DNA from: Ureibacillus sinduriensis BLB-1 = JCM 15800
GTDB taxonomy: Bacteria; Bacillota; Bacilli; Bacillales_A; Planococcaceae
DNA length: 64,000 bases
Direction of reading: 5' to 3'
Assembly (NCBI RefSeq): GCF_000772955.1
Contig: NZ_JPVO01000041.1
Location: forward strand, 34,984 to 98,983
Shown: piece after piece, positions 36,079 to 44,479 of the stretch
Numbering within the stretch: position 1 is the stretch's first letter
Layout: each line of letters opens with the position of its first letter
Program-made: the position numbers and the translations under genes
Notes under the pieces: generated by a model
Seen by the model: only the letters and a program-made list of their open reading frames with translations
Database searches by the model: none
Told to the model about the DNA's origin: nothing

Positions 36079-37215
36079 ATGAAAGCTGTTACTTTCCAAG
36101 GCATTAAAAATGTAGAGGTTAAAGAGGTTAAAGAACCTAAAATAAAAAAAGACGATGATATCATTATTCGTTTAACGACTACTGCCATTTGCGGATCTGA
36201 TTTGCACCTGCTTCATGGAATGATTCCGAATCTTGGACAGGATTATGTCATTGGCCATGAACCGATGGGCATTGTGGAAGAAGTCGGCAAGGGTGTAACG
36301 AAGGTAAAGAAAGGTGACCGGGTTGTCATTCCTTTTAATGTTGCATGCGGGGAATGCTGGTATTGCAATCATGATTTGGAAAGCCAATGCGACAATGCAA
36401 ATGACAATGGCGAAATGGGTGCCTACTTCGGATATTCCGACACAACCGGAGGATTCCCTGGAGGACAAGCAGAGTATATGCGTGTTCCTTATGGCAATTT
36501 TCTCCCTTTCAAAATCCCAGAGAAATCCGAGGTTCCAGATGAAAGCTTGGTTCTCCTTGCCGACGCAGCCACCACTGCTTTTTGGAGTGTAGAAAATTCA
36601 GGTCTCAAAAAAGGAGATACTGTTGTTATTCTCGGTTGCGGACCTGTCGGGCTATTAGCGCAAAAATATGCATGGTTGAAAGGTGCAGAAAGAGTCATCG
36701 CAGTAGACTACATCGGGTATCGACTTAAACATGCTAAGAAGACAAATAACGTTGAAATCGTCAATTTTGAGGACCATGAAAATTGTGGTGAATATTTGAA
36801 GGAGATTACCAAAGGAGGAGCAGACGTTGTCATCGATTGTGTCGGAATGAGCGGGAAAATGACGCCTCTGGAATTTCTTGCAAGCGGCGTTAAACTGCAG
36901 AGTGGTGCCATGGGAGCTATTGTCACAGCCAGCCAAGCGGTTCGAAAAGGCGGGACCATCCAAATTACCGGAGTTTACGGTGGTCGGTACAATGCCTTCC
37001 CACTCGGTGATATTTTCCAGCGCAACGTAGCAATACGTACAGGACAAGCCCCGGTTGTCCACATCATGCCCCATGTCTATAACCTCATTGCCGATGGAAA
37101 AGTGAATGTTGGTGACATCATTACACATGTCCTCCCACTTGAAAAGGCAAAACACGGTTATGAAATCTTCGATACAAAACAAGACGGCTGCATCAAGGTG
37201 CTCTTAAAACCATAA
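36079..37215 (+). CDS. adhB: zinc-dependent alcohol dehydrogenase, AdhB-like
   Basis: 378 residues. Catalytic zinc ligands C38/H62-type are in TTAICGSDLHLLHG and YVIGHEPMGIVEEV, structural zinc in ACGECWYCNHDLESQC, Rossmann VVILGCGPVGLLAQ, then the glutathione-independent formaldehyde dehydrogenase-like IDCVGMSGK and a central variable region. It matches B. subtilis AdhB, which sits after yraG and yraF in the same order. Whether it acts as an aldehyde/alcohol enzyme in spores is unknown. GAGGG precedes ATG. Confidence 0.85.
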   Translation: MKAVTFQGIKNVEVKEVKEPKIKKDDDIIIRLTTTAICGSDLHLLHGMIPNLGQDYVIGHEPMGIVEEVGKGVTKVKKGDRVVIPFNVACGECWYCNHDLESQCDNANDNGEMGAYFGYSDTTGGFPGGQAEYMRVPYGNFLPFKIPEKSEVPDESLVLLADAATTAFWSVENSGLKKGDTVVILGCGPVGLLAQKYAWLKGAERVIAVDYIGYRLKHAKKTNNVEIVNFEDHENCGEYLKEITKGGADVVIDCVGMSGKMTPLEFLASGVKLQSGAMGAIVTASQAVRKGGTIQITGVYGGRYNAFPLGDIFQRNVAIRTGQAPVVHIMPHVYNLIADGKVNVGDIITHVLPLEKAKHGYEIFDTKQDGCIKVLLKP

Positions 37216-37293
37216 ATCGTCTGCCCCCTTGTCTGCCAAGCGTTTTCAAGACAGTCTGGGTAGTTTTTTATTGAAGGAAATAGCCTAAAAAAC

Positions 37294-37328
37294 GTGTAGA
37301 CAAAGTCGAAGATCGACTTTGTCTACAC
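37294..37328 (-). terminator. strong palindromic terminator
   Basis: 16-bp perfect arms (37294-37309 and 37313-37328) with a 3-base loop, then GTTTTTTAG on the minus strand, terminating the serine hydrolase gene ending at 37373. A second weak hairpin (37335-37355) lies between. Also stops plus-strand transcription from adhB, whose own weak hairpin is near 37224-37265. Confidence 0.88.
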
Positions 37329-37372
37329 TCTGAAGGTACTTTTTTCAAAAGTATCTTTTCTACTGAGTCTGC

Positions 37373-38395
37373 CTATCGATATTGAGACAGGATTTCCTCC
37401 TGTACCAAGGATAAAATTTTATACGCACCTCTCGAACCATTTGAACAAACTACAATCTGCACATCTTGCTCAGGATAAAACGAAGCATGGAAATTCACTC
37501 CCGGATCATATCCCATTAACATGTACTGTAGAACTTGACCGACTTTTTCTATCCAAATGCCGTAGCCGTATGACAGGCCGTCCTTTTCTGTTTCATGAAT
37601 TGTTAATAATTGTTCCGTAGTCTCTCTGCCCATTAGAGAATGACTCGTCAAAGCCTTCCAAAATTTCAGCATATCCGGGGCTGTTACAAAAGCTCCCCCA
37701 TCAGAACCCCCTTTTACAGGAACAGAGTAAAGATTCGTTTTCCAACTGCCATCCTCAAAATCGATATAACCTGTTGCAGTCATGGATGGAAGCCGATCCA
37801 GTTCAAAATAGCCTGAATCCTCCATCCCCGCTCGCTTAAAAATATGTTCCATCACGTACTCATCAAAACTCTGTCCACTTAGTTCTTCGACAAGCAATCC
37901 CAATAAAATATATCCTGTATTATTATAAGAAAATCGTTCTCCTGCTTGATATTTCATTTTGCTATTTTGGAAAAGTGGAAGGAAATCTTTCAAACTTCGT
38001 ATATGATACATCGGCACATTTATCCATAGCTCTTCAAAATCATCCATGACTTCTTCATCGAAATAATCGGGTACGCCCGAAGTATGCGTCAATAAATGAT
38101 GAACCGTAATATCCGGATCAAAATGGGGGAAATCTATCGATATGAAATTTTTTAATTTTGAGTCGAACTTCAATTTCCCCTGTTCAACCAGCTGGCCAAT
38201 TGCTGTAGAAGTGAAAATTTTACACCCAGAGGCTATTCCAAATTTTGTATTTAGCTGATTTCTTATCTTATCACCACGATTTGCATAGCCGTAGTTTCCA
38301 TTAAAAATCTCATTGCCCCCTTGTGCAACTATAACCGTTCCCGAAAACTGAATCTCATTTTGCAATGACTCTATCTTTTCTTGTAAATTGCCCAT
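37373..38395 (-). CDS. beta-lactamase-fold serine hydrolase (class C type)
   Basis: 340 residues. SxxK nucleophile motif is SGCK in IASGCKIFTSTAIGQLVEQG, the YxN motif is YNN in RFSYNNTGYILLGLLVEEL, and a third motif GSDGG is in VPVKGGSDGGAFVTAPDMLK. No signal peptide is visible. The family (PF00144) includes esterases and D-aminopeptidases, and this one should be a cytoplasmic esterase or peptidase. GGAGG precedes ATG. Confidence 0.87.
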   Translation of the reverse strand: MGNLQEKIESLQNEIQFSGTVIVAQGGNEIFNGNYGYANRGDKIRNQLNTKFGIASGCKIFTSTAIGQLVEQGKLKFDSKLKNFISIDFPHFDPDITVHHLLTHTSGVPDYFDEEVMDDFEELWINVPMYHIRSLKDFLPLFQNSKMKYQAGERFSYNNTGYILLGLLVEELSGQSFDEYVMEHIFKRAGMEDSGYFELDRLPSMTATGYIDFEDGSWKTNLYSVPVKGGSDGGAFVTAPDMLKFWKALTSHSLMGRETTEQLLTIHETEKDGLSYGYGIWIEKVGQVLQYMLMGYDPGVNFHASFYPEQDVQIVVCSNGSRGAYKILSLVQEEILSQYR

Positions 38396-38842
38396 TTCAA
38401 CTCCTCCTATTACTATTGAATCTACTTATTCTTTACTAGTGCACAATTTTACACATAAAACAAAAATGTTTTTTCAGAAATATATGTAAATTCCATTATA
38501 CTAAATAACACCATTTGCAACACTTATATCTGTTCCTGCCAATAATATTGCATTGAGCAAACAGTCTAAAAACTATAAGATAAATGTAAGTTAATGCTTT
38601 GAACGGTTATTAACTTAGCCTCTCACCTATTTTTTGGTGATCAATATGAGTATTTTGCCTCAATCAATTATGATTGGGGATTTTTTTATCTCTATTACTA
38701 CACTCCTTAGGCAAAAAAACTGCTCAAATTAGAAACAACTGCTATCAATATAAATTTGTCTTTCCGAAAATATAATAAAACACTACTTTTACGGTAATAC
38801 TCCACATAAATAAGTTAATAACAAAAACATTAAAGAAGATGA
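38396..38842. other. intergenic region with an unexplained terminator-like hairpin
   Basis: About 447 bases between divergent genes with no coding frame. A TTGAGC-N17-TAAGAT promoter-like pair lies near 38554-38582, and two hairpins near 38631-38688, described separately. Could hold a short RNA or an attenuator for the ferredoxin reductase gene. Confidence 0.4.
38658..38688 (+). terminator. orphan rho-independent terminator
   Basis: CCTCAATCA (38658-38666) pairs with TGATTGGGG (38671-38679) and is followed by ATTTTTTT. No gene ends upstream on the plus strand, and the next plus gene begins 160 bases later. Confidence 0.65.
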
Positions 38843-39847
38843 GTGAGTATATTGAAAACCGATGAAAAAGTTTATGATGTCACAATTATTGGTGGCGGTC
38901 CAGTAGGGTTGTTTACTGCTTTTTATGCTGGAATGCGCAATCTGTCTGTCAAAATTATTGAAAGTCTCCCCCAGCTCGGTGGTCGCCTATCAGTTATTTA
39001 TCCTGAAAAATTCATCTATGATGTTGCTGGTTTTCCAAAGGTTCGGGCAAAAGAATTGATTGATAATCTTGAAGCGCAATTGGAAATATTTGAGCAAACA
39101 TTCGTAATGGAGCAAACCATTCAAAGTTATGAGAAATTAGATGATGGTGTATTCAAATTAACTACCGATAAGGAAAACCATCTAACTAAAACCATCATCA
39201 TCGCAGCAGGACTAGGCGCGTTCCAGCCAAGAAAATTGTCTATTGAAAATGCCGCACTCTTTGAAGGGAAGTCACTTCATTATTTTATCGATGATATGAG
39301 CTTGTTCAAGGATAAAAGAGTCATTGTCCTAGGCGGTGGTGATTCTGCCGTTGACTGGGCTTTAATGTTAGAGCCTATTGCCAAAAACGTAACCATTATC
39401 CACAGAAGAGATAGGTTCACTGCTCACGAACATAGCGTCGAACAACTAAAAAAATCGACTGTGCAAATTAAAACCCCCCTTGTTCCTACAGAAATCGATG
39501 GTACGGAAGGGAAAATACAAAAAATGACCTTTAAAAATGCCGAATCCGGGGAGTCTGAAACATTGGAAGCGGATGAACTTATCGTAAACTATGGGTTTAC
39601 TTCCTCCTTGGGTGCATTAAATAATTGGGGTTTAGACATGAGTAAAATCTCAATTCATGTCAATTCTAAGATGGAAACCAATATTGAAGGCATTTATGCT
39701 GTGGGGGATGTTTGCGACTATGAAGGGAAAGTAAAGCTAATTGCCACAGGCTTTGGTGAAGCCACTATAGCCATCAATGCTGCAAAACATTATATCGACC
39801 CCTCGACACGGGGACATGTCCCACACAGTTCGGATATGTTCAATTGA
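38843..39847 (+). CDS. ferredoxin-NADP reductase (thioredoxin-reductase type, YumC-like)
   Basis: 334 residues. FAD-binding [24 protein letters not shown]-binding [19 protein letters not shown], and C-terminal [38 protein letters not shown]. No CxxC, so it is the YumC-type ferredoxin/flavodoxin reductase rather than TrxB. Start is GTG 38843; TTG 38852 is possible because neither has a strong binding site. Supplies reduced flavodoxin/ferredoxin. Single gene. Confidence 0.92.
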   Translation: MSILKTDEKVYDVTIIGGGPVGLFTAFYAGMRNLSVKIIESLPQLGGRLSVIYPEKFIYDVAGFPKVRAKELIDNLEAQLEIFEQTFVMEQTIQSYEKLDDGVFKLTTDKENHLTKTIIIAAGLGAFQPRKLSIENAALFEGKSLHYFIDDMSLFKDKRVIVLGGGDSAVDWALMLEPIAKNVTIIHRRDRFTAHEHSVEQLKKSTVQIKTPLVPTEIDGTEGKIQKMTFKNAESGESETLEADELIVNYGFTSSLGALNNWGLDMSKISIHVNSKMETNIEGIYAVGDVCDYEGKVKLIATGFGEATIAINAAKHYIDPSTRGHVPHSSDMFN

Positions 39848-39868
39848 AAATAAGGAACAAATAAAGGA

Positions 39869-39890
39869 CTGCCCAAAGATGCTCGGGCAG
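39869..39890. terminator. terminator between convergent genes
   Basis: CTGCCC (39869-39874) pairs with GGGCAG (39885-39890); T-containing tails on both sides. Serves the reductase (+) and YndM (-, ends 39898). Confidence 0.7.
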
Positions 39891-39897
39891 CTCCTCT

Positions 39898-40386
39898 TTA
39901 TTTCATTGGATCTTCGGTTTCACTTTTGGTAACATCATTGTTCTCTTTCTTTTCCAAGCCTTTGTCAAAGTCCTGTGAAAATTCGGTTTGCGCTATTCTA
40001 GGAGAATAGGTATAACCCTTATTTTTTTCTGGTTTTTGGACAGTTTCCATAACATGATCCCTGAAATATCGATGATAGAACATCTCACCAACTCCGATAA
40101 AAAGGGATGATAAAAAGGCGGCAGCAAACATTGACGTATTTTCGCCATAAGCCCATGTTCCTAATCCCCAAATTACAAAAAAGGCAAGGAACAAGTCACT
40201 AGCTGCCGCTATCAGGTTGCCAACTTTGGGTAAGAGGAATACGTCGCCAACAAATGCTACAATGGTTAAGAGCGCCCCTATAAGAAGTATGTTTCCAAAT
40301 GAAACTCCGTAAAATAATCCCAATACAATCCATAAGACGGCAATCGTCATGGCAAGTTTAATAAAAAAGGCTTTTGTATACTGCAT
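39898..40386 (-). CDS. YndM-family (DUF2512) membrane protein
   Basis: 162 residues. Four membrane helices in the first 110 (KLAMTIAVLWIVLGLFYGVS, GNILLIGALLTIVAFVGDVF, LIAAASDLFLAFFVIWGLGT, FAAAFLSSLFIGVGEMFYHR), then a polar tail (TYSPRIAQTEFSQDFDKG). Matches DUF2512; function unknown. AGGAGG precedes ATG. Confidence 0.85.
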   Translation of the reverse strand: MQYTKAFFIKLAMTIAVLWIVLGLFYGVSFGNILLIGALLTIVAFVGDVFLLPKVGNLIAAASDLFLAFFVIWGLGTWAYGENTSMFAAAFLSSLFIGVGEMFYHRYFRDHVMETVQKPEKNKGYTYSPRIAQTEFSQDFDKGLEKKENNDVTKSETEDPMK

Positions 40387-40511
40387 TTGTCAACCTCCTT
40401 TCTTTATCTCCTATCGTATAGACTTTCCCGAACTTAAGCCTCCATACGTTCAAGAAATAAAGAATGGGTGGAAAAACAAAACAGTTATACTAATAGTTAT
40501 ATTATTGACGT

Positions 40512-41210
40512 TTAACTACTGCTCACCTGCATATTCACTTCTTCAAATGGTTGAACGATCACAAACCCGTCGCCCTCAAATCTCATCTGTATGGATTCCC
40601 CACTACCTCTCCCTACAAAGGTTTTCAGTGAAATGTCCGTCTGAAATTCGGGCTGAAGGTTACCGGACCATGCCACCGTTGCATTCGGGTCAGTTATCAC
40701 AGGGTTGCCTGGTGTAACACGCAACGTAAGCGGCTCGTAGTGGGATGTAATGGCAATCATCCCTGTTCCTTCACATCTTACATTAAATAATCCACCTGCC
40801 ATCATCCCTGCAACTTTTTTCATCAGCTTGATATTGTGTTTGATGGAAGTCTCGAATGCCAATAAATCATTGCCATTTACATGAATGGCTTCGTTTTGTA
40901 AATTCAATATGATAATTTTCTTGCCGCTGTCCGCCAAATATAATTTCCCTTTTCCGTTTGCCTTCATGAGGGTTGCACCTTCACCGGTAAAAGCCTTTTT
41001 GAACATATGGCCGATGCCGTTTTCCAAAAGCCCTTCACGTTCAAACTTGATCTTCCCACTATAAGAAATCATTGCACCTGATTTAGCCCACACAAGACCA
41101 TCAAGATTCACTTCCAGAATACGGGGTGTCTCCAGCTCGAAAAACCCTTCTCCCTTATCAACTTGCTCTGTATTTTTTATAAATTCTTCAATTGAATATC
41201 TGTTTACCAT
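40512..41210 (-). CDS. AIM24-family protein
   Basis: 232 residues of repeated beta-strands. ILEVNLDGLVWAKSGAMISY and FEREGLLENGIGHMFKKAFT followed by GEGATLMKANGKGKLYLADS match the AIM24 family (TIGR00266-like); FNVRCEGTGMIAITSHYEPL continues it. No membrane segment. Role in bacteria unknown; the fold is a trans-membrane-associated beta-structure in yeast mitochondria. TGGAGG precedes ATG. Confidence 0.85.
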   Translation of the reverse strand: MVNRYSIEEFIKNTEQVDKGEGFFELETPRILEVNLDGLVWAKSGAMISYSGKIKFEREGLLENGIGHMFKKAFTGEGATLMKANGKGKLYLADSGKKIIILNLQNEAIHVNGNDLLAFETSIKHNIKLMKKVAGMMAGGLFNVRCEGTGMIAITSHYEPLTLRVTPGNPVITDPNATVAWSGNLQPEFQTDISLKTFVGRGSGESIQMRFEGDGFVIVQPFEEVNMQVSSS

Positions 41211-41532
41211 TTTATCGCCTCCATTATTTTACATATACGTAATGACTTTCAATTTGGTTTCGTAATGTACCATCTGTTCCTTATTTTTTTGTCACAAGTG
41301 GATTTTATTATAAAGCCTCAGATAATATTCCGATTTTAAATCTGCCTATCTTTATCGCAAGAATTCTTCTATTTAAAGTACAATAATCCCAATAGCAATC
41401 ATGCGCGTGACTTAGCATAAACAAGTACCATATTTTTTTTCATTTAGAGTTAGATTTTTTTGAGAATAAATTCTTAAACTGTTCGTTGTACATTATGAAA
41501 AAGCTTTTTCAATACCATAAGGAGCGAAGTGA
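41211..41532. promoter_or_regulatory. upstream region of the ECF sigma operon with palindromes
   Basis: About 322 bases without a gene. Near its end are two palindromes: AGAATAAATTCT (41463-41474 region) and TGAAAAAGCTTTTTCA (41496-41511), the second 21 bases before the start codon. They may be operators or part of an autoregulated promoter; no certain ECF -35/-10 pair is visible. Confidence 0.4.
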
Positions 41533-42096
41533 ATGAAATGTTCATCAACAAACTTTATTCCCCGATTAAAGAAACAGAAAGAAGACGCACTAGATTATAT
41601 TATCGATGCCTATTTGCCGCTGGTAAAAACAATTGCAACAAAAATTTTGTACAAGATGAAAAGCGGTGATATTGATGAGTGCGTAAATGACGTCTTCTTG
41701 AGTGTTTGGCAAAATGCCCAGCAATTTAATGGGGATGCGCAGGATTTTAAAAAATGGATCGGCATGATTACAAAATACAAAGCCATCGATCATTATCGAC
41801 AGGTCGAAAAACAAATGAAAAATGAACGATCCGATGCACCACTCGAGGAAAAAGCAAGTTCCTCGCAAACAGATCAGACGGTTCTGAAACGTGAAGAAAA
41901 AACGGAATTACTATTTGCAATCAGCCAGTTAGAGGACATCGACCGTGATATTTTTATGATGAAGTATTATCTGGAGCTCTCCAATTCCGAAATCGCCAAC
42001 AACCTCGGATTAACAAAAGCTGCTGTTGATAACCGTCTTTATCGAGGAAAGAAAATTTTAGCCACTAACGTGAAACTAAAGGAGCGATTTGTATGA
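41533..42096 (+). CDS. ECF RNA polymerase sigma factor
   Basis: 187 residues. Region 2: LDYIIDAYLPLVKTIATKIL, GDIDECVNDVFLSVWQNAQQF; region 4: AISQLEDIDRDIFMMKYYLE, LSNSEIANNLGLTKAAVDNR LYRGKKIL. Typical ECF length and layout. ATG has AAGGAGCG upstream. The stop overlaps the next gene by four bases, the usual sigma/anti-sigma coupling. Target genes unknown. Confidence 0.93.
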   Translation: MKCSSTNFIPRLKKQKEDALDYIIDAYLPLVKTIATKILYKMKSGDIDECVNDVFLSVWQNAQQFNGDAQDFKKWIGMITKYKAIDHYRQVEKQMKNERSDAPLEEKASSSQTDQTVLKREEKTELLFAISQLEDIDRDIFMMKYYLELSNSEIANNLGLTKAAVDNRLYRGKKILATNVKLKERFV

Positions 42097-43112
42097 CAAA
42101 AAAGGAATGGCTCGACTTGGATATTGATCAACTTGAGTTAATGGACGTAACAGAAATCGAGAAAGCCCGCGTTAAACAGCACATATTAAAAAAACGAAAA
42201 AAACGCCCTATGTGGCGCAATATTGCCGCTGCATCCGCAATTTTCATCGGTGCTGCTGGTGCAACAGGATTTGCCTTTCCTTCACTTGCATCTCAACTTC
42301 CATTTATGGACAATGTCATCCAATTTTTCAATGACGAAGAACATCGCTATACGAATTTTGAAGAGTTTTCCTCAGATATCAATCTTTCGCAGACAAGCAA
42401 CGGCATTACACTCATGATTGATAACGCAGTGTATGACGGTACAAATATAACGGTGTCTTATGCAATTGAAACAGAACATGATTTTGGGGAGGAGTTGATG
42501 ATTCCTCATTCGTTTGATGTGGTTGATGCATTTGGAAGTGGCGGGAGCGAACAAATTACGAAGATCAGTGATAATCGTTATGTTGGCTTAGCTTCATTCA
42601 CCCCACACTTCGAGAATAATGAATATCCAGAAACAGTTGAAATTACTTGGTCTCCTAAATCCTTTACCAGTATATCCAATGGATTGGAGGTAGCAGGTGA
42701 TTGGTCCTTTGACTTCTCCTTAAATCGCCTGGAGGGAGAGCTACAACTCGTAAATAGAATAGTTCAACAAGAAGGGGTTAGCTTTACTCTCGAATCGATT
42801 GAATTTACGGATGTATCAACCGTAATCTCCTATGAGCAAGTTGTGACTGAAGAACTGCTTGCAAAATGGCAAAGTGTTACACCCGTCTTCCGAATTACGG
42901 ATAACTTAGGGAATGTATATGTAGATGAAACAAGTGGTGGCGGCTTCTCCAATGACAACGGCCAAACCTTCAATGGAACAACCGATTTTGGAACAATCCA
43001 TCAAGATGCCAGCCAACTCATCATCCAACCCGTCGAAATTGCAAGTCAACAATCCGGCGAGGGACATATTGAAATTGAACTTGAGCCGATTGTAATTGAT
43101 TTAAAGAAATAA
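42093..43112 (+). CDS. DUF4179 transmembrane anti-sigma factor
   Basis: 339 residues. Short cytoplasmic N-terminus (DIDQLELMDVTEIEKARVKQH), one membrane helix MWRNIAAASAIFIGAAGATG, then a large extracellular part (DUF4179 and beta-sandwich, SLASQLPFMDNVIQFFNDEE, ITLMIDNAVYDGTNITVSYA). Overlap with the sigma gene (ATGA) supports that it holds that sigma factor at the membrane until a cell-envelope signal. GGAGCG serves as binding site. Confidence 0.9.
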   Translation: MTKKEWLDLDIDQLELMDVTEIEKARVKQHILKKRKKRPMWRNIAAASAIFIGAAGATGFAFPSLASQLPFMDNVIQFFNDEEHRYTNFEEFSSDINLSQTSNGITLMIDNAVYDGTNITVSYAIETEHDFGEELMIPHSFDVVDAFGSGGSEQITKISDNRYVGLASFTPHFENNEYPETVEITWSPKSFTSISNGLEVAGDWSFDFSLNRLEGELQLVNRIVQQEGVSFTLESIEFTDVSTVISYEQVVTEELLAKWQSVTPVFRITDNLGNVYVDETSGGGFSNDNGQTFNGTTDFGTIHQDASQLIIQPVEIASQQSGEGHIEIELEPIVIDLKK

Positions 43113-43128
43113 AAAATTCAAAAACTCT

Positions 43129-43157
43129 GTGGAAGTTGAATGACTTTTGACTTCCAC
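43129..43157 (+). terminator. hairpin after the anti-sigma gene
   Basis: GTGGAAGT (43129-43136) pairs with ACTTCCAC (43150-43157); no clear T-run follows. Confidence 0.5.
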
Positions 43158-43213
43158 CGATTGATTTTCATCCAACATTTTCTACTAATGACATACTCCC
43201 CAAAAAATTATTA

Positions 43214-43744
43214 CTACTCATTTTTCAGCAATGAATAGACATAAGTATCATGTGAGGTACCATTTTGATACATATAATCCCGTAAAACTCCCTCTTTTTT
43301 AAAACCAAGCTTTATTAGTAAATGGTTGGATGCTTCATTTTCCATAAATACAACTGCGCCGATACGCTTTAGATCTAGTTCATCAAAGCCATATGAAAGA
43401 ACTTTCAATAGTGCCTCGGAAGTATACCCACTTCTCCAAAAGTCTGGGTGGATTTCATAACCGATTTCCGCCCTCTTATGTTTGGGGGACCAAGCATTAA
43501 ACCCAATTGTCCCAATGATTCCTTTTTCCCCCTTTATCTCAATGCCCCATCTAATACCTCTTTTTGCTTCGTAGTTTTTTAAGAAGAAATCAACAAACTT
43601 TTCTGCTTGTTCTATATGAATCAACGGTTCCTCCCCATAATAACGAGTAACATTTTCATTTGAGAAACAAGCAAAAATTCTTTTGGTATCTTTTTTGGTG
43701 ATTTCCCGCAAAATTAGTCTTTCTGTCTCTAGAACTGGAAACAT
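43214..43744 (-). CDS. GNAT N-acetyltransferase, RimJ/RimL type
   Basis: 176 residues: FPVLETERLILREITKKDTK, RAEIGYEIHPDFWRSGYTSE (acetyl-CoA loop), DLKRIGAVVFMENEASNHLL and KLGFKKEGVLRDYMYQNG. GGGGGAAG precedes ATG. Close in sequence to the GNAT at 28850-29404, so the two are probably paralogues. Substrate unknown. Confidence 0.87.
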   Translation of the reverse strand: MFPVLETERLILREITKKDTKRIFACFSNENVTRYYGEEPLIHIEQAEKFVDFFLKNYEAKRGIRWGIEIKGEKGIIGTIGFNAWSPKHKRAEIGYEIHPDFWRSGYTSEALLKVLSYGFDELDLKRIGAVVFMENEASNHLLIKLGFKKEGVLRDYMYQNGTSHDTYVYSLLKNE

Positions 43745-43978
43745 CGAACTTCCCCCTTTTCATTCTTTTAAATTTCTTTTTAGAGTGGTGAAAGTCCTCC
43801 AATTAGAGATGATGATGTTGTTGCGTCTATTTCTTTGCATTTACTAGTATTTTTAAAGGCCCATTTTCATCTTTTAAAAATAAATACTCGCAAAATTAAG
43901 CTTCTCAAATTCAACTTTCCTTATCGCTCTTAATTTTTACAATTATGAAAAATCTAATGCATTTTAATAGCTTAATAG

Positions 43979-44017
43979 AAACTATCACGTTATACTTTAA
44001 GTATCACGTGATAGTTT
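43979..44017 (+). promoter_or_regulatory. operator of the MerR-family gene
   Basis: AAACTATCAC (43979-43988) and GTGATAGTTT (44008-44017) form a perfect 10-bp-arm inverted repeat with 19 bases between. Inside is the 12-bp palindrome TATCACGTGATA (44002-44013) and a -10-like TATACT (43991-43996). It abuts the GGAGGGG binding site, so the MerR protein probably regulates its own gene and the transporter after it. Confidence 0.65.
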
Positions 44018-44030
44018 GGAGGGGTGATAA

Positions 44031-44438
44031 ATTGGGAACGAGAAAATAAAAATTAGTGATCTTGCTACTTATGCCGGTGTTACAAAACGTACAATCGATT
44101 ACTATACAAATTTGGGCTTACTTGAAATGGAGCGTTCACCATCAAATTATCGACTCTATCCTGTAGAGATGGTTGAGCGTATACAATGGATTGAACAACA
44201 AAAAAAGTCTGGAAAATGTCTATCGGAAATAGCCAAAATAATAGGCAACCATGCAACAGAAGATAAACCCTATGAAGAAGTGAATATTCATGAGCTTCGC
44301 CTTCAAATGAAAAAACTAGAGAACGATGTCACGAAAATAATGGATTCTTTAAGTGAACAAGAAAAACAAAATTTAAAACGAAAAGTAACGCCGGAAAGTG
44401 TTGCTTTAATGCAGTCTTTAATTCTTTTAATACAATAA
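44031..44438 (+). CDS. MerR-family transcriptional regulator
   Basis: About 135 residues. The helix-turn-helix begins KIKISDLATYAGVTKRTIDY YTNLGLLEMERSPSNYRLYP, then VERIQWIEQQKKSGKCLSEI and a coiled coil (LRLQMKKLENDVTKIMDSLS). The frame opens after a stop at 44028, and its first codon after GGAGGGG is ATT at 44031; TTG 44032 is one base out of frame. The true start is either a rare ATT or TTG with a one-base deletion in GGGAACG. No metal-binding Cys. Next gene is 42 bases downstream. Confidence 0.75.
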   Translation: MGNEKIKISDLATYAGVTKRTIDYYTNLGLLEMERSPSNYRLYPVEMVERIQWIEQQKKSGKCLSEIAKIIGNHATEDKPYEEVNIHELRLQMKKLENDVTKIMDSLSEQEKQNLKRKVTPESVALMQSLILLIQ

Positions 44439-44452
44439 CATGGGAGGTGAAT

Positions 44453-44473
44453 GTTCTACCTTTTTAGTAGAAC
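44453..44473 (+). other. hairpin between ribosome binding site and start codon
   Basis: GTTCTAC (44453-44459) pairs with GTAGAAC (44467-44473), seven-base loop. GGGAGGTG (44442-44449) precedes it and the TTG start (44480) follows. A short unrelated ATG frame of 16 codons (44451-44501) starts inside. See findings. Confidence 0.6.
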
Positions 44474-44479
44474 AACCTA

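Noticed and set aside
36655..37182. 175-codon minus-strand frame in the adhB-like gene
   Set aside because: Antisense shadow; Cys/Phe-rich random-like sequence.
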